A DNA stretch of 64,000 nt, from the NCBI GenBank assembly GCA_037355855.1, contig CM074768.1, forward strand, positions 682,001-746,000. Direction: 5' to 3'. The position numbers and the translations under genes are program-made. This document shows positions 31,991 to 41,376 of the stretch, one piece after another. Each line of letters opens with the position of its first letter. Position 1 is the first letter of the stretch. Origin of the DNA: Pseudo-nitzschia pungens (Eukaryota > Bacillariophyta > Bacillariophyceae > Bacillariales > Bacillariaceae). The notes beneath the pieces are model-generated. The model saw nothing but the letters and a program-made list of their open reading frames with translations, made no database searches and was not told the DNA's origin.

Positions 31991-33757
31991 TTAGTTGGCG
32001 TCCGTTTCGGTTCCCGTCGTTTGGCTGCCAACGAGTCCATTGTTGTTATTGTTGTTGTTGCTATTGTTATTGTTGCTGCTGTTGTCGCGGATGAAACCCG
32101 CCCACTTCTCGATGATGCCCTCGCTCCCGTACCACGCCCGGCCGTTCCGGTGGTCCTCCGTCAGCTCCGGCGCGACCCAGTTTCCCCCCGGAACGTCCGA
32201 CCAGCAAAAGTGGTGGGTTTTTTGCCCCTCCAGGACCAGCTTTTCCGAGGCCGGCACGTCCAGCGCCGAAAAGACGGGCGTGACGCCGTCCCCCTCGTAG
32301 GAGGTTCCGTCGGTTCCGTCGGGGCAGCAAAAGCTGTAGGCGCCCCTCGTGAGGGACCCCCACTCGCCGCCGCGAAAGCCCGTTCCGGCGACCGCCAGGG
32401 TTTTCACACCGCCAACGCCGTCGCTGCCGTCGCCGTTCGCTTGCCGCAGGCGATCGCGCTCGTTTTCGGGCCGATTGATCCAGGAAATCCCGGCAAAGGC
32501 CGGGCCGGGGGCGCTCGAGTGGGGCGTCCCGAGCGTGACGAGGGAGTGGACGTACCTGGAACCGGCGTAGGATTTGCCGCCGTAGTTGCTCGAGCTGAGG
32601 TAGACGCGGCTGATCCAGCCGCCGGCGCTGGAAGAGAAGAAAGATGGAATGGAATGAAATGAAATGAAATGAAATGGAATGGAATCAAATGGAATGGAAT
32701 CAAATGGGAAGGAGAGAAACATCACAAGACAGAACGAGGATGAGTGCGCGTGGACCACGATTGTGAGAACAGAGCCGGAACGATCGAGTATTGGCGGCAA
32801 AATCCCCGGGACACTGTCTCCTGTTGCATTGCTGCTACGTTATCGCGTCACATTGCATCGCATTGCATCGCATCGCATCGCATCGCATCGCATCGCATCG
32901 CATCGCATCGCATCGCATCGCATCGCATCACACCAGACCGCGTCTCGTCTCGTCTCGTCACGTCACGTTACGCACCTGTGCCCGATGAGAGCGATTTTTT
33001 TGCGGGGACGCTTGTCCTCGTTGCCCTCCTCGAAGGATTCCGGGGTGGGAAAGCTCCCCCTCGGTTCCACCACCGGATACTCGTCCACGTCGGACGATCC
33101 CCCGACCTTGGAAACGCCCCCCGGATTGGTTCGAAAGTCCACCCAGCAGTCCCAGACCGAGTAGGAATACCTTGGGATGTTCAGGAGTTTTTGGACGGTC
33201 TCTGCTGTGTCATTGTCATTTGCGTTGCCGTTGCCGTCCCAGCGGTGCTCGTTCGCGTTGTGGACCAGGTGCTTGACGCAGAAATCGATCCGCTCCAGTA
33301 TGGGACGGGCCGATCGCCCCCCCAGGCAGGGGAGCCAGTGCCAGTTGGGCATGGGGACGGCGACGGTGGGGATTCCGCGCTCGGTCAGGGCCTTGCAGAG
33401 GGGAGCGAACTCGTCGGCTCCCGTCAGGAATCCGGGAACGATCACGGCGGCCGCCACGTTCTCGAAGGGATCGTCGTTGTTGCTGTTTTCGTTGTTGTTT
33501 TCGTCGTTGTCGTTGCTGTCGTTGCCGTTGTTTTGCGCCTCGCTTTCGTCGTCGGCCATGGCGGCGAGCCGGATTCGTGAGATCGGAGCGAGACGGGCGC
33601 GATCGGTCGAACAAAGCGCGCGGCGGGATGGCAGCGGCGGCGACGACGCCGGAGACGGGATTGTCGTAAAGGCCAGGGATCGCGACCAGAGTTGCGCCGA
33701 GCAGCAGAGAATGGCGAACGCCACGGACCGATTGCAACGATGGAGAGGAAGCTTCAT
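31991..33757 (-). CDS. Alpha/beta-hydrolase (lipase/esterase-like), predicted plastid-targeted
   Basis: Two exons, 33757-32976 and 32627-31991, are joined across a 348-bp GTGCGT...CAG intron. The product has 472 residues. The N-terminus is basic-hydrophobic and ends in SLAFTT, which fits the signal-peptide/AF-motif presequence of diatom plastid proteins. An Asn/Asp/Glu-rich low-complexity segment follows. The hydrolase fold runs from AAVIVPGFLTGADEF (oxyanion region) to the nucleophile elbow GHSAGG (S261), then VTLGTPHSS and GDGVTP, where the acidic residue is expected. The final His is probably in the THHFCW region. It ends in an Asn-rich tail. Related plant chloroplast proteins share GHSAGGW and LGTPH; the substrate is unknown. 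The intron splits the codon of the catalytic serine. Confidence 0.85.
32640..32975 (-). repeat. Simple-sequence intron of the hydrolase gene
   Basis: The intron holds an ATGGA/ATGAA run (32645-32705), a CATCG array of about 14 units (about 32855-32930) and a CGTCT/CGTCA run (32941-32966). These arrays are likely to vary in length between alleles. Confidence 0.85.
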
Positions 33758-34706
33758 GATGGTGAATGCTTTTGTTGTTGTCGTCGTTGTCGTGGAATGT
33801 GGAATGTTTGCAAAGAGAGGATAGTTCGACGGAGTACAGCCCGTTCGGCTTCGATTTCGGAGAGAGTGATCACTTCTTTCCGGTCAACAAGTATTATTGA
33901 AATGAGAAATGCCGCGGAACTGTCGTTTGTCGTTCGGCACTGCTGTTGCCGCTGGTAAATTAGGTACGAGCGCGAGTGACTTCGACCTTCGAAAGTGACA
34001 TCCAATGAAAATTACCTTCGTACTCGTAAGGTTTACCGTACTTCGGTAAGATTAACCTTACCGGTAGGTGCGGTAAGGAAAGAAACGAACACTCGAATCA
34101 ATCAATCTCAAAAAACAATCGTCCATAAAAACCGAGGTGTTGCCGTGACAGCTGGTCCATGTCCGAGAGTTCCTTCGTCGTCCTTGTTCTCGGATCCTAT
34201 CGTAACTGAATTATCGTATCCGCTTCCCTCATTTTTTGAGTGTGGGATTGATTGCGTCACGTGGCGAAGAGAAGTAGAATTCTTTCGAATATTGTACATC
34301 TCATTCCTGCTTATGCTTTGTAACTATTTATCATACTTTAGAGATCTTTCTCGATACCTCATAGGACGCACACGCAGACGTAACTTACCGTACGACGCAT
34401 GTACTTCGTTCATCACATTCGATGTGAACGTTACCAACAGTAACGGTCCCCTCTTCTGGTTGATTTTGATTCGATCGTTTGATCCATTGCGACCAAAAAC
34501 GAGCAAGGGGATGTCAAAAATGAGCATGTTGGGCCAACGGGAACTTTGTCGATAATTTTCCTTCGGTCGTTGCCAAATCTTTCCCAACCGGAAAATTTCA
34601 CCCCTTGTTGTTCGTCATCTTTTGAAGGAACAATCAATCGCCGTGCTTTCCGCAGTTCGTCCACTCGCGCATACCGCACTCCCCATCGCAATCTAGAATT
34701 ACCACG
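33758..34706. promoter_or_regulatory. Shared upstream region of two divergent genes
   Basis: This 949-bp spacer separates the hydrolase (minus) from the secreted-protein gene (plus). It contains short palindromes such as GGTAAGATTAACCTTACC near 34044. No TATA box is convincing. No other gene is supported. Confidence 0.45.
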
Positions 34707-35849
34707 ATGAAGGTCCGAGTCCAATCCGCGATTCTCCTGTCCACGTGCCTGATCGGAGGTGCCTCTGGTGCCCGGACGCTGCAGCAACAGCAACACCAGC
34801 AACACCAGCAACAGCACCAGCAACACCAGCAACAACAGCAACAGCAGCAGCAGCAGCACGCCATCCACATCCAGTTCCAAACCGCGGCGACGACCGATCA
34901 TCCGAAACAAGGGTGCTGCCGATCCACGCGCACCGTCTACAAGGAATTCGACGGCGGCGTCACGCTCGCGCAGGCCCGGACGGCCCCGGACCGCGATCCC
35001 GAGCTGAGGGGCTGCGTCCTGGCGCCGATCGCCTCCGAGGAGGACCTGCTGGAGGTCTCGGAAACAGTCCCCCCCTGCAAGGCCGCCTGGACGGCCGTCA
35101 CCAAGAGCGCCGGAAAAAGCTACCGCGAGTCCCTGGCCTGCCTGTCGAGCGGCAGGGTCCCGTACAACTGCGACTACGCCTCCCTGAGAGAGACCCTCGA
35201 CGGGTTGTGGGGGCCGCGCGCTGAGCGCCCGGTCGGTGGCGACGGCTACGAAGCGTGCTCCCTGTCCGAGTGGTTCTCCGACGCTTCCGAGTTGCTGCGG
35301 GGGGTGGCCGAGCCGTGGTGCCCGGCACTCCGGGAGGGGTGGACCAACGGCGGCGGCGGCGCGGGCGGCGGCGGCGGAAGCGGAAGCGACGGTGGCGGCG
35401 GAAGCGCCGGTGACATTGCCGGTCGCAGCGTCGGCATCGGCAAAACGTTCGCCGCGACCGAGAACCTCGACAGCAACATCAACAACATCAACAGCAACAG
35501 CAACAACAGCAACAACAGCAACAACAGCAACAACAGCAACATCAACAACATCAACAGCAACATTAACAACAGCAACATTAACAACAACAGCAACATTAAC
35601 AACAGCAACAACAGCAACAACGATAGGAACGACAACAATCGCGTCCCCTCCGACGTTGTCTGGAACGCCTTCGACACGGTCTACTGCGGGGAGGGACCGA
35701 TTCCCAACGCGGCGGCGGCCTTTGCGACCGATTATTTTTCCGGCGCGACGCCGACGGCCTCCCTCAAGGCGGTCAACAGCGGGGAAGCCCTGGACGGGGC
35801 CGTCTACCGGTGCTGCGCGGAGCGGGTTCCGGCGTGCTACCGGGACTAG
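34707..35849 (+). CDS. Secreted Gln/His- and Asn/Ser-rich protein, unknown function
   Basis: 380 residues, single exon. Residues 1-21 form a signal peptide with cleavage likely after GGASGA. A Gln/His tract (about 24-50) follows. Next is a Cys-containing domain, about 65-215 (GCCRSTRTV, GCVLAPI, PPCKAAW, ACLSSG, YNCDY, ACSLSEW, PWCPAL), and then a Gly/Ser linker. An Asn/Ser/Ile tract (about 255-310) and a second Cys segment follow (YCGEG, RCCAERVPACYRD). The even spread of Cys suggests a disulphide-bonded extracellular or cell-wall protein. No family was recognised. The CAG and AAC repeats make its length prone to change. Confidence 0.7.
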   Translation: MKVRVQSAILLSTCLIGGASGARTLQQQQHQQHQQQHQQHQQQQQQQQQQHAIHIQFQTAATTDHPKQGCCRSTRTVYKEFDGGVTLAQARTAPDRDPELRGCVLAPIASEEDLLEVSETVPPCKAAWTAVTKSAGKSYRESLACLSSGRVPYNCDYASLRETLDGLWGPRAERPVGGDGYEACSLSEWFSDASELLRGVAEPWCPALREGWTNGGGGAGGGGGSGSDGGGGSAGDIAGRSVGIGKTFAATENLDSNINNINSNSNNSNNSNNSNNSNINNINSNINNSNINNNSNINNSNNSNNDRNDNNRVPSDVVWNAFDTVYCGEGPIPNAAAAFATDYFSGATPTASLKAVNSGEALDGAVYRCCAERVPACYRD

Positions 35850-36407
35850 CTACTAGTTAGCAAGACAAGACAAGACAAGACAAGACAAGCAAGCATGCAA
35901 CGAGCCACGCACGGGTTCCGGAAGGAAGGAAGGAAGGAATGAGTAAACAAATGAATGAATGAACGCAAGCGCGCCCAAGAAAGACGAAAAAGAAAACGAA
36001 ACGGGAAAACAAGACATCCGCCCTTCTTCCGTAGCCAGGCAGCAAAGCAGGCAGTGCAGTGCAGTCGTTGGCGGAATCTCGGTCGTTCCGAACGAACCGG
36101 ACCGACCGTTTATCTTCCTCGCTTTTCCGCTGCGCTCCGCGCTTTTTGGAATCAGTCGCAATGATCTCGTTCGCATCCGTGGCGCGAGCCCCGACCGACA
36201 CGCTGCATCGTGGCATCCACTTCGATTCTCGTTTCGGCTGCGAGGCACCGGGAGACACACGAAACACGGCGAAAATACAGTGAGGAAATCAGATGTTCAT
36301 CCACTGCTCTGTAACAATAGACCTGTATATTGTACAATATAATATTATGATGATTGTATTTATGTCTCGTTGTTTCGGCAATGCCGTTGCTTTCTATCCG
36401 GAACTTT
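35850..36407. other. Intergenic between convergent genes
   Basis: A CAAGA run (35864-35890) and a GGAA run follow the secreted-protein stop. Overlapping frames on both strands (35853-36342) lack features of a gene. Confidence 0.55.
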
Positions 36408-38844
36408 CTAACTCGCGAGCTGCTCGATCAGGGCTCTCGTCTTGGCTTCCCACACCACCTGGTTCTCTTCCAGTGTCTTTCCCGGTTCGGCCTCGTACAG
36501 GATCGGTGGAACCTCGATCTTGTCCCTCAGCTCGGTTCCCCGGCTCGGAAAGTGGTCCCGTTCGTACTCGTCCCACCGATCTTTCCCCAGGGCGATCGTC
36601 ACGGCGTTCTGGAACTTGCAGGGCGACGCCGTGGCCATGATGGCGACGGCATCGCCAAAGGCATCGGCCAAGGCATCACCATCTCCATCTCCGTATGCGA
36701 CGCGGTCGGCGCCATCGCGGGAAGGGTCGGGGGATTCCGATTCGCGGCAGCCGGTGGTTGCGAGGGCGTCCCCGAGATACCCCAATCGACCCGCGGCCGC
36801 CACCGCTACCCCCGTGTGGGGATCGATCCAGCGCCGCCGCGGGAACGCTCGCGAAAGTTCGCGTTCGGTTTCCGTTGTCGCGACCCCCGTGAACGCGGTG
36901 TCCCACACGCGTCGCATCGTCGCGCAGAGCTCGCGGTCGGTGATGCGGGCCGAGGCGAACCCGGACCGCAACCCTTCGAGAAATTCCGGGTCGAGGTCGA
37001 AGCGTCCTCCCTTCGGTTTCTCGTCGTTGTTTTTCGCGGTGTCGCCGGGTTCCGGTTCCGCTTTCGGTTTTGATTCCAGTTCGAGCTGCCCGTACCAGTT
37101 TCGGATCCGGTCGTGATCTCCTCCCGTCGCGTAAAAGAGCAACCGCTCCAGGTTGTACGGGAGCTGTATGTTGATGGCCTCGCTCAGGGTGGGGACCATC
37201 GCCTCGCCGGGTTTGGGCCGGGCGATCGTGCCGCTGGTGAACGCGCGGTGGGTAAAGTCGTTGGCGTTGACGCCGGCGCAGAGGCGCCCGAGCGGTATTC
37301 CCGCGGTCTTGGCCATGTACTGCGGAGTGCGAATGGGAATGCGGAATGGGAATGGGAATGCGAATGGAAAAGGAAGGAATCGAGCAGAATTTGAGAGAGA
37401 ACAAAGGAGGGGGGGAAAGGCGTGAACAAACCCGTCGTTGCATTGCGTTGCGTTGCCGCATTCCCATTTGAGATCCACTCCAGCAGCAACAACAATACTC
37501 CCAGAGTGATTCTGAGAGAGAGTCTGAACGAGTCACTCAGTCAGTCAGTCAATCAAACAATCGTGCAAGCATGCAAGCAAGCTACTAGCACTCACACACC
37601 CGGCCAGATTGCCCATGGCCCCCGTCGGAACGACCACGTCCAACCGGAACGTGTCGTGGTCTACGGGAATGCCTGTTTCCTTTTCGATGCGCTCGACGAC
37701 CCGCAGGTAGGTCCACACAAAGTGGACCATTTGCATCAGGGGCCGCCCTATGTTGTACGAATTCACGCCGCATACCAGCACGTTGGTGCCGGTGCCGGTG
37801 CTGGCGCTGGATTGTTGCGATTGCGATTGCGATTGCAGAATGTTCTTGATCGGCCGGTCCATGTCGTCCCCGCCTCCCTCGAAGGCCACGACCCGGACCC
37901 GGTCCGATTCCACGCAGGTCATTTGTTTGCGCTGAAAGTCGGAGATTTGTCCCTCCGGATAGTGCACCACGATGCCCAGGTTGGGGCTGTCGCGGTCCTG
38001 AACGGCCCGGACGGCCGCCGGGCCCGTGTCTCCCGTTGTGGCGGCGGTGAGGATCACCCTGGACGGAGCATCGTGCTCGTGGTCGTTGCGGCCCTTTTCG
38101 TCGTCCTCGTCCTTGTCGTCGTCCCTGTTGCCCTTGGCGCTGCCGCTGCCGCGATTGCGGGCAAAATACTCCAAGAGGTAAATCGTCGCCCTCATTCCCA
38201 GATCCTGTTGGACGAATGCGAGAGAGAATTGCAACACGACAAAGCAAGCAAGCAAGCATACAAACCGTGAGACAAAACGAACCGATAGCAAGCACCGGGG
38301 TGCGTTCCCAATTCCATTGCCGGTGCGGCTTGTCCTTTGTTCCTTCATTCCTTCATTCCTTCCTTCCTTCGTACGGTCGTGCCTGCTGTAGGAGTGCGGC
38401 ACGCACCTTGAAACAAAAGGTGGGTCCGTGAAAGAGCTCGGCGACGTAGCAACGCGCGCGAGTGCCACCGCCGTCGCCGTCGCCGTCGCCGTTTCCGTTG
38501 TCACGACAACACGCCCCATCCCCATCCAGCAACGGGACCACCGGAACCAGGTCCGCGTCCGGGGTATCGAATCCGGACAGAGCGTCTCCCAGGAGCGAGC
38601 GCAGGGTGTCCTTGGGAATCGACCCGGCTCCCAGAAACGGGTGCAGGACCTCCGTGGCCAGGTCGCGGTAGCCGAGCGCCGGCCAAACCACGGACAGGAT
38701 CCTCGATTTTTCCTCGCCTCCCCCCGGAAAGAGGTCGGGCAGTCGCTCGGGAACGAAGAGGCCCCCGTCGGGAGCGTAGCCCAGGAACAGGGCGTCCTCG
38801 AAGGTGTAGGTGCGGGTGGCATCGCGGGTGGACGTGTATTTCAT
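36408..38844 (-). CDS. thrC: Threonine synthase
   Basis: Exons 38844-38407, 38204-37596 and 37319-36408 join across introns of 202 and 276 bp (GTGCGT...CAG and GTGAGT...CAG) and give 652 residues. The ATG chosen begins MKYTSTR, the usual N-terminus of the family. The enzyme converts O-phospho-L-homoserine to L-threonine with PLP. ELFHGPTFCFKD carries the Schiff-base lysine K146, the last codon of exon 1. AATTGDTGPAA binds the cofactor phosphate, and the PTGAMGNLAG and AGVNANDFTHR blocks follow. It is longer than typical fungal forms because of Asp/Glu-, Ser/Gln- and Gly/Asp-rich insertions. It has no clear plastid presequence. The unrelated neighbours give no operon-like context. Confidence 0.92.
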
Positions 38845-39451
38845 GGCGGCGTGGGACGCGATGCGATGGACTTGCGGATGCAGCACTGCGCAAATCAATA
38901 CGTATCGTCCGACTAGGGACGGTGGGAAGATCGAAAGTGTATCGATAGAAAATCCCGCACCGAATTCTGGTTGCGGATGGATGGATTCGAGTAGATTCGA
39001 GTCGATTCGAGTCGAGTCAATCGATTCGTTGGCTTTGGCTTTGGCTTTGGCTCGAGATGTCGTTGGATCGGTTGTTCTCGAACCTGAAACGAAGGATGAT
39101 GGGGCGGTGTGTCCTGTTGTTGTGCTGTGCTATGCCGTCCCGTGCTTTGTTGCGCGGCTACGAGTGTGCGTCCGACGAGATGTGTGCTGTGAGTGAGATG
39201 TTGTTTGTTGTTTGTCTTGTTTTCGGTTTCGACGAGAAAACAAACGATCTTTGCCACTACTTGTACGTGTACGAATTTGACCGAATTTTTTTTCGTTGCC
39301 CTTTGCGTCTGCCGTACCAGATCCCGGACACCATTCAGTCACGAATGATTCTTGACATAAGCCCTCAAAGAAGGTCATCTCTTCTTGTCTTTTGTTACCG
39401 TAATTACGGTACGGTACGGTACATCATGACCCATGACCCTGCCTCCGAAAC
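38845..39451. other. Intergenic upstream of threonine synthase
   Basis: GAGTC/GATTC and TTGGC short repeats lie at 38985-39050. A 148-codon frame at 39057-39503 has no domain and runs into the first RNA unit, so it is not called a gene. Confidence 0.5.
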
Positions 39452-39529
39452 CCGAAACACGACCCAATCGGAACGCTCGGCATGCTCTATCTTTCCGTTT
39501 TGATGATTCTCGTTCATTACGTCTATATA
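39452..39529 (+). promoter_or_regulatory. Upstream block and TATA box of RNA unit 1
   Basis: CCGAAACACGACCCAATC begins at 39452 and TATATA lies at 39524-39529, 27 bp before the RNA stem. The same two elements recur in all five units. Confidence 0.65.
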
Positions 39530-39550
39530 CTACAAAACGCATCTCCATGG

Positions 39551-39638
39551 CAGGTCGCATTCCAGCAACGTAACCCAAGGCTCCAATCTAAACCGTATAG
39601 AGGGTAATGCCTCTAGTTCGCGACCTGCTCCTTTTTTT
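39551..39638 (+). ncRNA. Structured small RNA, tandem unit 1
   Basis: The 5' strand GCAGGTCGC (39550-39558) pairs perfectly with GCGACCTGC (39620-39628). Inside the 3' half a six-pair hairpin TAGAGG-GTAATG-CCTCTA (39598-39615) is followed by AGTTC and the closing strand. A run of seven T (39632-39638) follows. TATA lies 27 bp upstream. The layout fits an RNA polymerase III type-3 gene (as for U6). It differs from the other units in both strands of the outer stem at the same pair. No known RNA family was recognised. Confidence 0.6.
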
Positions 39639-39705
39639 CTTTTGTCTCCGGAGGGTGATCTCTCGACTTGCCCGACCCTCGCACCGGAAGGCGTCCCTCC
39701 GACAC

Positions 39706-39755
39706 CCGAAACACGACCCAATGATCTCCACCTCCATGATTCCATTGTTCATATA
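39706..39755 (+). promoter_or_regulatory. Upstream block and TATA box of RNA unit 2
   Basis: CCGAAACACGACCCAATG begins at 39706. CATATA lies at 39750-39755, about 27 bp before the RNA stem. Confidence 0.65.
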
Positions 39756-39776
39756 CTACAAATCGCCCCTCTCTCA

Positions 39777-39872
39777 CAGGTCACACGCAGCAATTCAAAA
39801 CACAAAAAAACAATCCCTGTTTCTGTCTCGAAGGAGGGTAGCACCTCCGGTTCGTGACCTGCTCTTTTTTTT
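39777..39872 (+). ncRNA. Structured small RNA, tandem unit 2
   Basis: The outer stem is CAGGTCAC (39777-39784) with GTGACCTG (39854-39861), fully paired. The inner hairpin is GGAGG-GTAGCA-CCTCC (39833-39848), followed by GGTTC. Eight T follow at 39865-39872. The middle part (AATTCAAAACAC...) differs from the other units, while the stems and the loop pattern GTRRYR persist. Confidence 0.6.
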
Positions 39873-39996
39873 CTTTTGTCGTTTTCCGGATCGTCGAACG
39901 ACTCACTTGCACTCGCACTCGCACTCGCACACACACTCATACCATTATTATTTCCAACCATCCCTCTGTACAAGTACCGTACTCCACGGCGTCCCT

Positions 39997-40052
39997 CCGA
40001 AACACGATCCAATCGCATCGAGCTGAATTCTCTGTATAGTATTGTTTATATA
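39997..40052 (+). promoter_or_regulatory. Upstream block and TATA box of RNA unit 3
   Basis: CCGAAACACGATCCAATC begins at 39997. TATATA lies at 40047-40052, 27 bp before the RNA stem. Confidence 0.65.
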
Positions 40053-40073
40053 CTCCAAGTCGCCCAGTTTCAT

Positions 40074-40171
40074 CAGGTCACACGCAGCAAAATCCAAACC
40101 AACCGAAAAATTATCTCATAGTACCCCACCGGGGGGTGGCGCCTCCGGTTCGTGCCCTGGTCTTTCTTTTT
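40074..40171 (+). ncRNA. Structured small RNA, tandem unit 3
   Basis: The outer stem is CAGGTCAC (40074-40081) with GTGCCCTG (40152-40159), seven of eight pairs. The inner hairpin CCGGGGG-GTGGCG-CCTCCGG has one G-U pair. T-runs begin at 40167. The body CACGCAGCAAAATCCAAACC is nearly shared with units 4 and 5. Confidence 0.55.
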
Positions 40172-40213
40172 CTTTTGTCCTTTCGTCGATCGATCTTCGT
40201 TTGCACCGTGCGT

Positions 40214-40263
40214 CCGAAACACGATCCAATCGCATCGAGTTGAATTCTCTCGGTGTTTATATA
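40214..40263 (+). promoter_or_regulatory. Upstream block and TATA box of RNA unit 4
   Basis: CCGAAACACGATCCAATC begins at 40214. TATATA lies at 40258-40263, 27 bp before the RNA stem. Confidence 0.65.
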
Positions 40264-40284
40264 CTCCAAGTCGCCCAACTTCAT

Positions 40285-40382
40285 CAGGTCACACGCAGCA
40301 GAATCCGAACCAACAATCAAATTATCTCATAGTACCCCACCGGGGGGTGGCGCCTCCGGTTCGTGACCTGGTCTTTCTTTTT
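40285..40382 (+). ncRNA. Structured small RNA, tandem unit 4
   Basis: The outer stem is CAGGTCAC (40285-40292) with GTGACCTG (40363-40370), fully paired. The inner hairpin CCGGGGG-GTGGCG-CCTCCGG spans 40340-40359. T-runs follow from 40378. Confidence 0.6.
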
Positions 40383-40494
40383 CTTTTTGTCGTTTTCCGG
40401 ATCGATCTTCGTTTGCGGACACCCCGCTCGACACGTGAATACGGTACCATTCCCAACCAACCCCCTCTGTTCCTTCCTTCCCCCCAGCGCGCGT

Positions 40495-40544
40495 CCGAAA
40501 CACGATCCGATCTCATCGAGCCGAATTCTCTCGGTGTTTATATT
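40495..40544 (+). promoter_or_regulatory. Upstream block and TATA box of RNA unit 5
   Basis: CCGAAACACGATCCGATC begins at 40495. TATATT lies at 40539-40544, 27 bp before the RNA stem. Confidence 0.6.
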
Positions 40545-40565
40545 CTCCAAGTCGCCCAGCTTTGT

Positions 40566-40666
40566 CAGGTCACACGCAGCAGAATCCAAACCAACAATCA
40601 AATTATTATCTCATAGTACCCCACCGGGGGGTGGCGCCTCCGGTTCGTGTCCTGATCTTTTTTTTT
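40566..40666 (+). ncRNA. Structured small RNA, tandem unit 5
   Basis: The outer stem is CAGGTCAC (40566-40573) with GTGTCCTG (40647-40654), seven of eight pairs. It has the same inner hairpin as units 3 and 4. Nine T follow at 40658-40666. Confidence 0.55.
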
Positions 40667-41376
40667 CTTTTTGTCGGTTCATCGATCGATCGTCGTTCGC
40701 AGACACACGCGCGAGACCCGCAACCACCCACAAACAACACCAACAACAACAACAACAGCAAGCAACAAGCAACAAACAACAAACAACCAACAGTGTGGAC
40801 TGCAAAGCACAAAGCACGGTGACTAAGAATACTACCGTACGTAGCACGGTGGATGATTGCATCGCAACATCGGGAGGAATCGCCTCGCGTCCGGTCGTTG
40901 GTCCCGGCACGCTTGCCGGATTGCATGCTCGCAAGCAACGAGGCTCGCTGCGTGTGCCGCGTTGCTTCGCCCCGCTCTCGGGGAAGCCCGTCGGGCCGCA
41001 CCCTTCGTCCATTGATTGATGGATTCATTCGTTCATTTCGTTCATCCATTGATTCGTTCATCCATTCAGACCCGACCCGATCCGATCCGATCCGACGAGA
41101 CCACCACTGTTGGATGCTGTCGGGTTCGCTACGATCCACACGCGGTTTGGTAGCATACTACTACTACTAAATTCTGATTCGTATTATCATTATTGCACGC
41201 CCTCCACCACCGACCGACTCCTTTCTCCGTCGCTTTCGAACGGATCAAGGTCGTGCGGAGCGCCTTGGCACATCGTGTGCTGTACACAAACTACTGGTAG
41301 AATTGATTCATTCGGTACACGTAGCTATCCAGATCGACTGTTTGCGCAATTCGGACTGCTATCACGACGACGACGA
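40667..41376. other. Intergenic
   Basis: CAACAA and CATTGATT/GATCC short repeats are present (40738-40790, 41005-41100), with a TAC run near 41157. No gene is seen. Confidence 0.5.

Noticed and set aside
36435..37116. Frames on the plus strand opposite threonine synthase
   Set aside because: They are antisense to a well-supported enzyme exon of high GC content; such mirrors are expected.
39057..39503. 148-codon frame upstream of the RNA units
   Set aside because: No domain or signal, low-complexity composition, and it runs into the conserved upstream block of RNA unit 1.
40285..40370. Hammerhead ribozyme on the minus strand of the RNA array
   Set aside because: CTGATGA followed by a short stem is present in units 3 and 4, but the required GAAA does not follow and unit 5 lacks CTGATGA.
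40350..40370. tRNA-like gene or SINE with internal promoter
   Set aside because: GGTTCGTGACC resembles a B box, but there is no A box at the right distance, no cloverleaf can be drawn, and unit 1 lacks the match.
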